From NCBI GenBank assembly GCA_036382775.1, contig DASVHD010000008.1:1-45398 (forward strand): a stretch of DNA of 45,398 nucleotides, given 5' to 3'. Numbering within the stretch: position 1 is the first letter of the stretch; each line of letters begins with the position of its first letter. A program made the position numbers and the translations under genes. The notes under the pieces are model-generated. The model ran no database searches. It saw only the letters and a program-made list of their open reading frames with translations, and was not told the origin of the DNA. This document shows, one piece after another, positions 1-8,283 of this stretch. This stretch comes from a bacterium. Its GTDB lineage: Bacteria; Hydrothermota; Tepidihabitantia; SM23-42; JAOAFX01.

Positions 1-1363
1 AGACGAGACCGGCTTCACGCACAAGGGCATCATCGTCTCCGAGAAAAAACCCAGCCGCTGCCCCGCCTGCGGTTCCACTGACATCAAGCAGGATGAGGAT
101 GTGCTTGACACATGGTTCTCGTCCTGGCTCTGGCCGTTTGCCACCCTGGGCTGGCCTGCCGAAACGGCTGACTTGAAGCGTTTTTATCCGACGCAGACGC
201 TGGTTACCGCCTGGGATATCATTTACCTGTGGGTCGCGCGAATGATCATGGCCGGCATCGAATTCACCGGTCAGAAGCCGTTCAGCGACGTCGTGTTCCA
301 CACCATGGTCCGCGATGAAAAGGGACGAAAAATGTCAAAAAGCCTGGGCAATTCACCCGACCCCATGGACCTGGTGTCAAAGTACGGAGCGGACGCGCTC
401 CGCCTGGGCATGATGCTCATCACGCCCCGGGAGCAGGACGTGCTCTTCTCCGAGAAATCGATCGATGTCGGCAGGAAATTCTGCAACAAACTATGGAACG
501 CGTCCCGGCTCGTGTGGCTTAATGCGCAGGACAGCGGCACGGGCGGCCTGACGTCTTTGCAGGCAGAGGATCCCGGGAATGCGATCGATCAGTGGATATG
601 CCAGGAATTCAACAATATGCTCAAGGACATCCAGCGGTTTTACCAGTCCTACGAGATCAATGCCATTGCCCGTAGACTCTATGACTTTATCTGGCACACC
701 TACTGCGACTGGTACCTGGAATTCATAAAACTGCCGCCTTACAACAAGAACAATATGAGCGTCACTTTGACGCGGAAGATCCTCATCCTGCTGCACCCGT
801 ATATTCCGTTCATTACGGACGAACTTTTTTCACGGTTCGGCAAGGACCGCAGCATTCTGACCGAAAGGTGGCCAGAACCTTTCAAGTCAAGATCGAAAGA
901 TGATCATGACATCGATATCAGCGCTTTCATTGATTTTATCATGGCGGTCAGGAATATCAGGGGCATGTTCGCGATCAGTCCCAAAGAGAAACTCGATATC
1001 CACGTTGTTGCTTCCGACAATATGACCGCATTTTTACGCGATAACCAGCAGATCATACAAAAACTGGCCGGCATCGATATCCTGATGTTCGGCAGCGAAC
1101 CTAAAGTTCCCGCCGCGGCGATCGTACTGCCCTCGCTTTTGTGCTACGTGATCCTCAAGGGGATCGACGTCACTAAAGAAAAAAAGAGATTGGAAAAAGA
1201 GATCGGTTTTCTGGCCGCCAAGATCGATGAGATCAAGTACCGCCTGAACAACCCGGAACACATGGACAAACTGAGCGATGAATTTAGACGGCTCGAACAG
1301 GACCGGCTTGAAACTTTCATCAACAAGCGAAACGGCATCCAGAATGCCATTAAAAGGTTATAG
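1..1363 (+). CDS. valS: Valyl-tRNA synthetase, C-terminal half (5' end outside window)
   Basis: Charges tRNA-Val with valine in the cytoplasm. The reading frame is open from base 2, so the start lies upstream; about 453 residues are visible of a family length near 850-900. Visible in order: a CPAC cysteine pair (bases 59-70, probably half of a zinc knuckle), the class I signature DTWFSS followed by LWPFATLGWP, which favours ValRS over IleRS, the KMSKS loop (bases 329-343), a helical anticodon-binding domain, and a C-terminal Lys/Glu-rich coiled coil (from about base 1160) typical of the ValRS tRNA-binding arm. The next gene starts 14 bp after the stop, so they are probably co-transcribed. The identity is firm; the N-terminal HIGH motif and editing domain cannot be checked here. 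Confidence 0.96.
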   Translation, partial: DETGFTHKGIIVSEKKPSRCPACGSTDIKQDEDVLDTWFSSWLWPFATLGWPAETADLKRFYPTQTLVTAWDIIYLWVARMIMAGIEFTGQKPFSDVVFHTMVRDEKGRKMSKSLGNSPDPMDLVSKYGADALRLGMMLITPREQDVLFSEKSIDVGRKFCNKLWNASRLVWLNAQDSGTGGLTSLQAEDPGNAIDQWICQEFNNMLKDIQRFYQSYEINAIARRLYDFIWHTYCDWYLEFIKLPPYNKNNMSVTLTRKILILLHPYIPFITDELFSRFGKDRSILTERWPEPFKSRSKDDHDIDISAFIDFIMAVRNIRGMFAISPKEKLDIHVVASDNMTAFLRDNQQIIQKLAGIDILMFGSEPKVPAAAIVLPSLLCYVILKGIDVTKEKKRLEKEIGFLAAKIDEIKYRLNNPEHMDKLSDEFRRLEQDRLETFINKRNGIQNAIKRL

Positions 1364-1377
1364 AACGGGATAAAAAA

Positions 1378-1788
1378 ATGAAATATCTTGGATGGATCAT
1401 TGCTATCATAACCATGATCTTTGCCGCCTACCTGTACCAGTCAAAGTACGTGCCTTTGAAAGCCAGTATCAGCAAATTGGAGCAAGAGATCGCCATGTGG
1501 GAGGATGTTTTAAAAGGAGAAAAAGGCCTTACCGGTGATCGCAATAGTTTTCCCGCTGAACGATTCTTTGATGACGACAAGCTGACCGCGTACGCAGAAG
1601 TGGAGATCATCCGGAGGTTCGACCCGCATTACAAGGGTATCGAAATTTTCATATCGGCACCGAATGCGTTGACCCGGATCAAGGATATCCTGCGCTTTTT
1701 AGACGAGCAGAAGATCGAATACCAGAGCATGTATTGCATTGCGATAATCGATTCGATCGAAAAATTCGAATACAAATACACTAAATAA
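1378..1788 (+). CDS. Hypothetical single-TM protein with coiled coil
   Basis: 136 residues, function not recognised. Residues about 4-20 are a hydrophobic helix (GWIIAIITMIFAAYLY) without a convincing cleavage site, so this is probably an N-terminal membrane anchor. Residues 28-48 are a short amphipathic or coiled-coil stretch (LKASISKLEQEIAMWEDVLKG). The rest is a small mixed alpha/beta domain ending at FEYKYTK. It sits 14 bp after valS and 18 bp before the next gene, all on one strand, which supports a real co-transcribed gene. Nothing in the sequence points to a role in translation. Confidence 0.7.
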   Translation: MKYLGWIIAIITMIFAAYLYQSKYVPLKASISKLEQEIAMWEDVLKGEKGLTGDRNSFPAERFFDDDKLTAYAEVEIIRRFDPHYKGIEIFISAPNALTRIKDILRFLDEQKIEYQSMYCIAIIDSIEKFEYKYTK

Positions 1789-1806
1789 TAGAAGATGGGC
1801 TAGGGT

Positions 1807-2202
1807 TTGGAAACTGGAGATATAATAAAGACGAAGTCATATAAAATATTAATTTTCATGTTGATCGCAATGACCGGCATGGCTTTTGCCCAGAAAAAGT
1901 CGGCGAGCCTGGCAATGCTGCTCAGCGTCATCCCGGGCGGCGGGCAGTTCTACACCGAACACTACATAACGGGCTCGGTGATCGCCGGCGGTGAGATCGC
2001 GCTCGGCTATCTCGCATACAAATACCATACCGAGGCCAAGGAAGATTCTACTAAATACGCATCCCGGAATTCCATCCTTTGGTGGGGATTCTTTCTTTTC
2101 GGTTACTCGCTCGCTGATGCTTATGTCAGCGCCAAGATGTACGGGTTTGACGTACAGGCCGACATCAACAAGGTAAGTCTGCTTATTTACCGCCGATGGT
2201 AA
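1807..2202 (+). CDS. Small exported/membrane protein, DUF5683-like
   Basis: 131 residues from a TTG start, which keeps the basic segment KTKSYK ahead of the hydrophobic signal ILIFMLIAMTGMAFA and a likely cleavage before QKK. An internal ATG at 1858 would remove the positive n-region, so TTG is preferred, although no strong ribosome binding site is seen. The mature part contains PGGGQFYTEHYITGS followed by hydrophobic helices, the pattern of DUF5683/small TM2-like envelope proteins that begin with a P-G-x-G-Q-x-Y motif. A second hydrophobic segment lies near WWGFFLFGYSLADAYV. It overlaps the hutH start by 7 bp, suggesting translational coupling. The family assignment is by motif only. Confidence 0.65.
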   Translation: METGDIIKTKSYKILIFMLIAMTGMAFAQKKSASLAMLLSVIPGGGQFYTEHYITGSVIAGGEIALGYLAYKYHTEAKEDSTKYASRNSILWWGFFLFGYSLADAYVSAKMYGFDVQADINKVSLLIYRRW

Positions 2203-3692
2203 CGCTTGACGGCGACACCCTGACGATCGAATCCCTGGCCAATATCGCCCGTCGCGGTCTGCGGGTCAGGATCGATCCGAAAAAATGGAAGGGAGTATCC
2301 AGAGCTAAAGATTTCGTAAGCCATCACCAGCATAGCAAAAAAGCCCTGTACGGTATCAACACCGGTTTTGGCGCGCTGTCCCAGGTGAGGATCAATCGCC
2401 GGGACCTGACCGAACTCCAGCACAACATCCTGCTGAGCCATCACGCTGGAGTGGGCGCCCCGTTCGCCAAGGAGCTGGTGAGGGCTGCCATCGCACTGAG
2501 AATAAACACGCTTATCAAAGGGTACTCCGGCGTGTCCAGAAAACTCATCACGTCACTGACCGCGCTGCTCAACAAGGACATCATACCGCTAGTGCCGATG
2601 AAAGGCTCAGTGGGAGCATCAGGCGACCTCGCGCCAATGGCCGCGCTGGGGTTGGTTCTGGTAGGCAAAAGCAGCGTCTTTTATAAAGGCAGGCAGATGC
2701 CGTCATCAAAAGCTCTTCGACTGGCGGGCATGAAACCGCTGGTCCTGCAGCCAAAGGAAGGGCTTTCACTGATCAACGGAACGCAGTTTTCATGCGCGAT
2801 CGCGGCCCTGGTCAACATTGAAGGCAGATTCCTGTGCGATACCGCCGATCTATGCGGTGCGTTGAGCCTTGACGCCCTGCGGAACAGCGTGACGCCGTTC
2901 GACCCCCGGCTCTTTACGGTGCGCCCCCAGCCGGGCGCGCAGCGGTCGGCACGGAACATCCGCAACCTGCTTAGGGGCAGCGAAATACTGCATTCCCATG
3001 CGCACTGTCCCAAGGTCCAGGATCCCTATTCCCTCAGATGCCTTGCCCAGGTGCACGGCGCAGTGCGCGATCTGTATGATAACACGAGAAAAACGATAAC
3101 GATCGAGATGAATTCGGTCACCGACAATCCGATAATTTTCGCGGACCAGAATGCGGTTATCAGCGGCGGGAATTTCCACGGCGAATCAATAGCGTTCTCG
3201 TCCGACATGATGGCGATCGGGCTCGCCGAGCTCGCATCGATATCCGAACGCAGGATCTACCGGCTGCTTGATTCCAAACTGAGCGGACTTAATCCTTTTC
3301 TCACGAAAAAACCAGGTTTGAATTCGGGTTTCATGATGTCGCAGGTTACGGCTGCGGCGTTAGTCTCACAGAACAAGATCCTCTGCCACCCGGCATCAGT
3401 GGATTCGATCCCCACATCCGCCGGTCAGGAAGATCATGTCAGCATGTCAATGAATGCGGGGTTGAAAGCACTTGAGGTCCTGCAGAACACGCGCTATGTG
3501 CTGGCGATCGAACTCCTGTGCGCATGCCAGGCGATCGATCTGCTCAAACCGCTGAAAACTTCACCTGGTCTTGAAAGAATAAAGACCCGGGTCCGGCAGC
3601 TGGTCCCTTTCATCGAAACGGACCGGCCCTTGACTCCCCTTATTGAATCCCTGAAAAACCTGATCAGCAAACAGCAGTTGCGGCTCGATTAG
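2196..3692 (+). CDS. hutH: Histidine ammonia-lyase (MIO family)
   Basis: Converts L-histidine to trans-urocanate and ammonia, the first step of histidine degradation, in the cytoplasm. 498 residues, normal for the family. The MIO prosthetic group forms from Ala141-Ser142-Gly143 in SVGASGDLAP. Specificity residues match HutH rather than phenylalanine or tyrosine lyases: Tyr52 in YGINTGFG, His82 in LLSHHAGVG, the NGTQ loop, DPYSLRC, SGGNFHG, and Glu in GQEDHVSM. The start ATG overlaps the upstream gene by 7 bp, and the stop overlaps the convergent ComFB-like gene by 4 bp. No hutU, hutI or hutG is visible, so use of urocanate is unproven; the valS-linked location is not a classical hut operon. 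Confidence 0.93.
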   Translation: MVTLDGDTLTIESLANIARRGLRVRIDPKKWKGVSRAKDFVSHHQHSKKALYGINTGFGALSQVRINRRDLTELQHNILLSHHAGVGAPFAKELVRAAIALRINTLIKGYSGVSRKLITSLTALLNKDIIPLVPMKGSVGASGDLAPMAALGLVLVGKSSVFYKGRQMPSSKALRLAGMKPLVLQPKEGLSLINGTQFSCAIAALVNIEGRFLCDTADLCGALSLDALRNSVTPFDPRLFTVRPQPGAQRSARNIRNLLRGSEILHSHAHCPKVQDPYSLRCLAQVHGAVRDLYDNTRKTITIEMNSVTDNPIIFADQNAVISGGNFHGESIAFSSDMMAIGLAELASISERRIYRLLDSKLSGLNPFLTKKPGLNSGFMMSQVTAAALVSQNKILCHPASVDSIPTSAGQEDHVSMSMNAGLKALEVLQNTRYVLAIELLCACQAIDLLKPLKTSPGLERIKTRVRQLVPFIETDRPLTPLIESLKNLISKQQLRLD

Positions 3693-3961
3693 TGCCGCGG
3701 CGTTTTTTTGACCTTCTCGATCGCCTTGATCAATTCGACCATGACCTGCGCCTGTAGTTGATCCTTGTTCAGATTGTACATGGTCATGATGTGGCCGACA
3801 TCGGTCGTGACGTACATGGCCGGCAGATTATTGAGCGTCAGCGTCATGATATCCTGATAGCAGTTGTCGCATTTGCAGATGGTCTTGTCTTTAGTACATA
3901 ATTTTTGGAACTCATCACGGACTATTTTCTCGATATAGTTTATGATCGGCTGTTCTTTCAT
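3689..3961 (-). CDS. ComFB-like late competence family protein
   Basis: 90 residues matching the ComFB family (PF10719): an N-terminal helix PIINYIEKIVRDEF, then a cysteine cluster CKCDNCYQDIMTLTLNNLP that probably binds zinc, then a helical C-terminus. Family members were named in Bacillus competence operons, but most bacterial copies have no proven competence role; some cyanobacterial ones bind cyclic nucleotides. The start codon overlaps the ligA stop (ATGA), so it is translated with ligA and transcribed from the ligA promoter. The 3' end overlaps the convergent hutH by 4 bp. Linkage to DNA ligase is suggestive of DNA handling but is not evidence of function. Confidence 0.8.
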   Translation of the reverse strand: MKEQPIINYIEKIVRDEFQKLCTKDKTICKCDNCYQDIMTLTLNNLPAMYVTTDVGHIMTMYNLNKDQLQAQVMVELIKAIEKVKKTPRH

Positions 3962-5970
3962 TTCTTTTTCTCCTTGATTAACTGCAAAAATTCCTTTTCA
4001 CTGATGGTCTTCACGCCCAGTTTCTGCGCTTTGTCGTATTTTGAACCCGGGTTTGAGCCGGCTACGACAAAATCGGTCTTCCTGGATACGGACGTTGACG
4101 GTTGCCCGCCCAGTTTCCTTACCAGCGCCTGGGCATCCTCCCGCGTCATGGCGGTCAATTCGCCGGTAAATATGAAGGTCTTGCCTTTCAGTATCGCTTC
4201 GCGCGCTGTCTGATCGCTTTTGAATTTCAAACCCCTGAGCCTCAGATTCTCGATGAGCTTTTTATTTCTCGCGTTGTGGAAATAATCCACGATCCCGGCC
4301 GCGATGACCGGACCGATACCCATGATGTTCGACAGCTGTTCCTCATCGGCCTTCATGATCTCGTCCACGGTCCTGAATCTGGTCACCAAGATCGACGAGG
4401 CGTTGATACCCACGTTGGGGATCCCCAAGGCATACAGCACGTTTGAGAAATCTTTTTCCTTGCTGTGCTCGATGGCCTCGACAAGGTTGCGCGCGCTCTT
4501 TTCGCCCATCCGCTCCACACCGGAAAGTGCCGTGGTGTCCAGTTTGCTGTAAATATCGTCAAAGTTGCTCAACAAACCGGCATCGACGAGTTTGCTGACC
4601 AGCATATAACCCAGCCCCTCTATGTCCATTGCCGGCCGCGACGCGAAATGCAGGATCGCGCCCTTGATCTGGGCCGGGCATGAAGCGTTGACGCACCGCC
4701 AATCGGCCTCGCCCGGCAGACGAAAGGATTTCTCAAGGCAGACCGGGCATTCGGCTGGAAATCGAAATTGTCTTTCCCCGCCGGTCCGGCGATCCTTGAT
4801 CACACCCACGACCTTGGGAATGACCTCGCCGCCCTTTTCGATGATCACGTGGTCGCCAACCCTGATATCCTTCCGCTTGATCTCGTCCTCGTTGTGCAGG
4901 GTCGCCCGCGAGATCGTCGAACCGGATAACGGCACTGGTTCCAGGACCGCGACGGGCGTGATCCGTCCTGTCCTGCCGACCTGCAGGTGGATGTCGTTAA
5001 GCCTGGTGATCGCCTGGCGCGCCGGATATTTGTAAGCGATTGCCCAGCGCGGGCTTTTGATGGTGTACCCAAGCACGTCCCGGTCACGGAAATAATCCAC
5101 CTTCACCACCAGGCCGTCTACTTCGAACTCAAGCCGGTCGCGCTTGTCCTCCCACTCCTTTACGTATTTAATTACGTCATCTATGGTCGCGCACACCTTC
5201 AGGCCGGGGACGATCTTGAACCCGATCGCGTGCAGTCTTTTCAGCACTTCGGAATGCCGCTGACACTTTGCACCGGGCGCGTTTACTATCGTATGAATGA
5301 AGATATCAAGCCCTCTTTTTGCGACTTCCCTGGGATCGAGCAATTTCAATGTTCCGGCCGCCGCGTTCCGGGGGTTGGCGAACCGCGGCTCGCCCATGCG
5401 CTCGTGTTCATCATTGATGCGCTCGAACGCCTTCTTTGGCAGATAGACTTCTCCCCTGACCTCGATCGTACCCAGATCCTTTTCATCGCCGAGGATCTGC
5501 ATGGGTATCGACCTGATCGTCATCAGGTTCTGCGTGATGTCGTCGCCGCGAATGCCATCGCCACGGGTCGCGCCGAGCGCGAAAACGCCGTCTTTGTAGT
5601 GCAGTGACACGGCCACACCGTCGACCTTCAAGGTAGCTTCATAGGCGGTCGGCCGGCTCAGCAGTTTGGCCATCCGATCATCGAATTCCCTGAGTTCGTC
5701 CTCTGAATAGGTATTGTCCAGGCTCAGCATTTTGATTTTGTGCTCGACCGTTTTAAAACCGTTCAAAGGTTCGCCGCCAATCCGCCGGGTAGGCGAGTCC
5801 CGCGTGGCGAGCCGGGGGAACTTTTGCTCAAGATCCTGCAATTTTTTATATAGCTGGTCGTAGTCGTGATCCGTGATCACGGGGTCGTTGAGCACGTAGT
5901 AGCGGTAATTATGGTAATTAATATCCTTTTTCAGGCGCGCGATCTCTTTTTTTGCTTCCGATAGGGTCAT
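3958..5970 (-). CDS. ligA: NAD+-dependent DNA ligase
   Basis: Seals nicks in duplex DNA using NAD+ during replication and repair. 670 residues, full length. Domains in order: Ia domain with the Y..YYVLNDP..TDHDYDQL motif (residues 19-41), adenylation domain with catalytic Lys115 in LKVDG, OB fold, a four-cysteine zinc finger (CPVC ... CVNASC), helix-hairpin-helix repeats (LYALGIPNVG, IMGIGPVIAAGI) and a C-terminal BRCT domain (GKTFIFTGELT ... FVVAGSNPGSKYDKA). Oddity: the residue two before the catalytic lysine is Thr113, where the family normally has Glu (ELKxDG or EPKxDG). Transcribed from a promoter at 5994-6021 with a short leader lacking a clear Shine-Dalgarno site; it is followed by the ComFB-like gene with an ATGA overlap. 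Confidence 0.97.
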   Translation of the reverse strand: MTLSEAKKEIARLKKDINYHNYRYYVLNDPVITDHDYDQLYKKLQDLEQKFPRLATRDSPTRRIGGEPLNGFKTVEHKIKMLSLDNTYSEDELREFDDRMAKLLSRPTAYEATLKVDGVAVSLHYKDGVFALGATRGDGIRGDDITQNLMTIRSIPMQILGDEKDLGTIEVRGEVYLPKKAFERINDEHERMGEPRFANPRNAAAGTLKLLDPREVAKRGLDIFIHTIVNAPGAKCQRHSEVLKRLHAIGFKIVPGLKVCATIDDVIKYVKEWEDKRDRLEFEVDGLVVKVDYFRDRDVLGYTIKSPRWAIAYKYPARQAITRLNDIHLQVGRTGRITPVAVLEPVPLSGSTISRATLHNEDEIKRKDIRVGDHVIIEKGGEVIPKVVGVIKDRRTGGERQFRFPAECPVCLEKSFRLPGEADWRCVNASCPAQIKGAILHFASRPAMDIEGLGYMLVSKLVDAGLLSNFDDIYSKLDTTALSGVERMGEKSARNLVEAIEHSKEKDFSNVLYALGIPNVGINASSILVTRFRTVDEIMKADEEQLSNIMGIGPVIAAGIVDYFHNARNKKLIENLRLRGLKFKSDQTAREAILKGKTFIFTGELTAMTREDAQALVRKLGGQPSTSVSRKTDFVVAGSNPGSKYDKAQKLGVKTISEKEFLQLIKEKKK

Positions 5971-5993
5971 GGTATTCTTTTATTTATCAATCA

Positions 5994-6021
5994 ATTATAT
6001 ATAACTTTATTAACGAGTCAA
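5994..6021 (-). promoter_or_regulatory. ligA promoter
   Basis: On the minus strand, -35 TTGACT (6021-6016) and -10 TATAAT (5999-5994) are separated by 16 bp. The -10 ends 23 bp before the ligA ATG, predicting a leader of about 17 nt with no good Shine-Dalgarno sequence. Confidence 0.75.
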
Positions 6022-6085
6022 CCTGAACAACCATTGACCCCATTAGAAATCCACAGAGCTGCTAGTATTAATGCACAAGATCAGT

Positions 6086-6192
6086 GGTTTAGGGTTTGGA
6101 AGCGGGAATAGAAACAGGTTGTTTGTTTGGGGTGTTAGACCCAAACTACAACCCCAAAACCGTGAACCATTCTAATTTCCCAGCCCAAAACC
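6086..6192. repeat. 107-bp imperfect palindrome between ligA and nadB
   Basis: Nested inverted repeats are centred near 6136: GGTTTAGGG/CCCAAAACC (6086-6094 with 6184-6192, 8 of 9 pairs), GGGAA.TAGAA/TTCTA.TTCCC (6104-6113 with 6170-6181, with a 2-nt bulge), GGTTGT/ACAACC (6117-6122 with 6148-6153) and GTTTGGG/CCCAAAC (6125-6131 with 6140-6146). It lies upstream of the nadB promoter. An open frame crosses it but has no coding character. It could be a MITE- or REP-like element, or an RNA or cruciform structure. Confidence 0.6.
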
Positions 6193-6212
6193 TTTTAACC
6201 ATCCGTTATGGG

Positions 6213-6240
6213 TTGACACTCCACTTGTTTTATATACAAT
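6213..6240 (+). promoter_or_regulatory. nadB promoter, leaderless arrangement
   Basis: -35 TTGACA (6213-6218), 16-bp spacer, -10 TACAAT (6235-6240). The nadB ATG begins at 6247, only 6 bp after the -10, so transcription should start at or next to the A of the start codon. There is no room for a Shine-Dalgarno site. Confidence 0.75.
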
Positions 6241-6246
6241 TGAACA

Positions 6247-7782
6247 ATGCCGAAACGAGTAGATTTCCTGGTTGTCGGCTCAGGGATTGCAGGACTTACC
6301 TTCGCGAGCAAGACTGCCCGGCACGGTTCAGTCATGCTGCTCACCAAAAAAAGAAAGGCTGATTCTAACACAAACTACGCGCAGGGCGGTATCGCGTCGG
6401 TATTTGGCAAGGACGATAGCATTGATCTTCACATCAAGGATACCATTACCGTAGGCGAAGGATTATCACATAAGAATGCCGTAGAGATCATGGCGCGTGA
6501 AGGACCTGTACTTGTCCAGGAGCTGTACGACATAGGCTGCCGGTTCTCGACTAAAAGCGACGGGTCGTTCGACCTGGGCCAGGAAGGCGGTCACTCGCGC
6601 CGGCGCATCGTCCATGCCAAAGATTTCACCGGTTATGAGATCGAGCGCGTGCTTCTGGAAGAAGCCAAGCGGCATGACATCGTCATCAGCGAGAACGATA
6701 TCGTGTTGGATCTGATCATCCACCACGGTGAATGTATGGGCATTTATTTCTTTGACGCTAACACTCAGCGGATCGACAGGCTGCTGGCCAACGCTACGAT
6801 CCTGGCGACGGGCGGCGTCGGTCAGGTTTTTCTGCACACAACCAATCCTCCGATCGCGACGGGCGATGGCATTGCTATGGCGTACCGCGCTGGAGCTGAG
6901 GTCAGTAACCTTGAATTCGTGCAGTTCCATCCGACCGCGGTCTACAACATCAAGATCGACGGACGATCGTTCCTGATATCCGAAGCGGTACGGGGCGAGG
7001 GCGGGATACTGAAAACAATCGCCGGCGAAGCTTTCATGAAAAAATACCACCCGCTCGGCAACCTTGCCCCCCGGGATATCGTCGCCCGTGCCTGCCTTAT
7101 GGAAATGCATAAAACTGATTCCCCTTACGTACTGCTCGATGTGACGCCGCTGAAATCCGATTTCATCAAAAACCGGTTCCCCACCATATACGATACCTGT
7201 TACAAATGGGGTATCGATATCACCCGCGAACCGATCCCGGTCGTCCCCGCAGCTCACTATATGTGCGGCGGGATCAAGGTCAATACCTGGGCAGAAACCT
7301 CGATCCCCCGTCTTTTTGCACTGGGTGAATGCGCATGTACTGGCGTTCATGGCGCCAACCGCCTTGCTTCTAACTCCCTGCTTGAGGCGCTTGTTTTTGC
7401 ATCAAGAGCAGCTCACCGGGTAAAAAAGATCACGGACCTGAACTCAAAAAGAGCCGTTGACATGAAAAGAGAGGCACGCACCGGTTCTGATTTCAAACTT
7501 GCGGTCAAGGACCTTATGAGCGCGTATGCTGGCGTCATGAGGTCTGAAACCGAACTGATAAAAGCTCAGGCAAGGATCAATGAATATCAGTCACAATTTG
7601 ACGACGGGATCCATCTGATCAACGCGGAATCTAAAAATCTCGTAGAGATCGCTAACTTGATCATCAAGTGCTGTCTGTTGCGCAAGGAATCGCGGGGACT
7701 GCATTATATGCTCGAATATCAAGACAAGAACAATAAGTATCTGAAAGACACGGTGATATGCAAAGAAGAGAAGAAGAGATGA
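6247..7782 (+). CDS. nadB: L-aspartate oxidase
   Basis: FAD enzyme that oxidises L-aspartate to iminoaspartate, the first step of de novo NAD synthesis, in the cytoplasm. 511 residues. An N-terminal Rossmann motif VVGSGIAGL binds FAD; NYAQGGIASV, the active-site segment GGHSRRRIVHAKDFTG, LEFVQFHPTA, EAVRGEGG, PAAHYMCGGIKV and GANRLASNSLLEALVF are diagnostic of NadB as against succinate dehydrogenase subunit A. The C-terminal helical domain is present. The start is fixed by the promoter 6 bp upstream, implying a leaderless message. nadA and nadC are not in the window. The last codons (EEKKR) lie inside a purine-rich repeat that continues past the stop. Confidence 0.95.
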   Translation: MPKRVDFLVVGSGIAGLTFASKTARHGSVMLLTKKRKADSNTNYAQGGIASVFGKDDSIDLHIKDTITVGEGLSHKNAVEIMAREGPVLVQELYDIGCRFSTKSDGSFDLGQEGGHSRRRIVHAKDFTGYEIERVLLEEAKRHDIVISENDIVLDLIIHHGECMGIYFFDANTQRIDRLLANATILATGGVGQVFLHTTNPPIATGDGIAMAYRAGAEVSNLEFVQFHPTAVYNIKIDGRSFLISEAVRGEGGILKTIAGEAFMKKYHPLGNLAPRDIVARACLMEMHKTDSPYVLLDVTPLKSDFIKNRFPTIYDTCYKWGIDITREPIPVVPAAHYMCGGIKVNTWAETSIPRLFALGECACTGVHGANRLASNSLLEALVFASRAAHRVKKITDLNSKRAVDMKREARTGSDFKLAVKDLMSAYAGVMRSETELIKAQARINEYQSQFDDGIHLINAESKNLVEIANLIIKCCLLRKESRGLHYMLEYQDKNNKYLKDTVICKEEKKR

Positions 7783-7835
7783 AGAGATGCGGGGATGAAA
7801 AAAATGGGGATCTGGGGATAAGCAGGGATGGGGAT
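7761..7835 (+). repeat. Purine-rich GATG repeat at the nadB 3' end (module A, copy 1)
   Basis: A G/A-rich tract built from degenerate GATG units, with a core GATGAAGAGATGCGGGGATG. It begins within the last nadB codons and runs past the stop. Similar tracts follow the stop codons at 9621 (minus strand) and 25727, always purine-rich on the coding strand. The rest of the interval to 7911 holds ATCTGCG-like short repeats and a GGAG ribosome binding site for the next gene. Confidence 0.6.
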
Positions 7836-7910
7836 ACGATTTTTTTCTGCGTATATCTGCGAATTTATCATTTATCTGCGCACTCTGCGCGGTAAAACGA
7901 GGAAAGGAGA

Positions 7911-8195
7911 ATGGAACACGGAGAAATTGAGGTCCTGCTGGAAGTGGGTCAGACATATCTCTTGAACAAAGAATATGAACAGGCGATCTTCAAGTTCGCG
8001 GCGGCGTTGAAAATGAACCCGCATGACCCCGAAGTTTATTATTACCTGGGCCTTGCTTATGAAGGTGCCGGGAAACTTACCGAAGCAGTAGATATGTATG
8101 AAAAAACACTGGTGCTTGATGGCGCATTTTCCAACGCGGAGATCCGCCGGGATGAAATAAAGGCGAAATTGAGCAAACCGGCGCAACAAAAATAA
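7911..8195 (+). CDS. Small TPR-repeat protein
   Basis: 94 residues composed almost wholly of tetratricopeptide repeats. Repeat 1 runs roughly over residues 5-38 (VGQTYLLNKEYEQAIFKFAAAL, then NP). Repeat 2 runs over 39-72 (AYYLG-type: VYYYLGLAYEGAGKLTEAVDMY) and is followed by a capping helix. There is no signal peptide or TM segment, so it is cytoplasmic and probably a protein-interaction adaptor. GGAGA lies just before the ATG. It is upstream of a J-domain protein that also ends in TPR-like helices, but that gene has its own promoter. Partner unknown. Confidence 0.8.
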   Translation: MEHGEIEVLLEVGQTYLLNKEYEQAIFKFAAALKMNPHDPEVYYYLGLAYEGAGKLTEAVDMYEKTLVLDGAFSNAEIRRDEIKAKLSKPAQQK

Positions 8196-8239
8196 CAGGA
8201 GGTGTAGTACAAAATATAAACGTAGTCGGCGTCCGGGAC

Positions 8240-8267
8240 TTGACACATAGGCATTAATGAGTATAAT
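8240..8267 (+). promoter_or_regulatory. Promoter of the J-domain gene
   Basis: -35 TTGACA (8240-8245), 16-bp spacer, -10 TATAAT (8262-8267). The ATG at 8284 is 16 bp after the -10, giving a leader of about 10 nt with no Shine-Dalgarno site. Confidence 0.8.
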
Positions 8268-8283
8268 CGGGTGCAAATAAAAT

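Noticed and set aside
4987..5607. 206-codon open frame opposite ligA
   Set aside because: It lies wholly within the ligA adenylation and OB domains on the other strand and has no coding signature.
6096..6362. 88-codon frame crossing the palindrome upstream of nadB
   Set aside because: It overlaps the nadB start in another frame, runs through an inverted-repeat element and has no ribosome site.
6466..7350. 294-codon antisense open frame within nadB
   Set aside because: nadB is clearly coding there with diagnostic motifs; the antisense translation shows no domain, signal or ribosome site.
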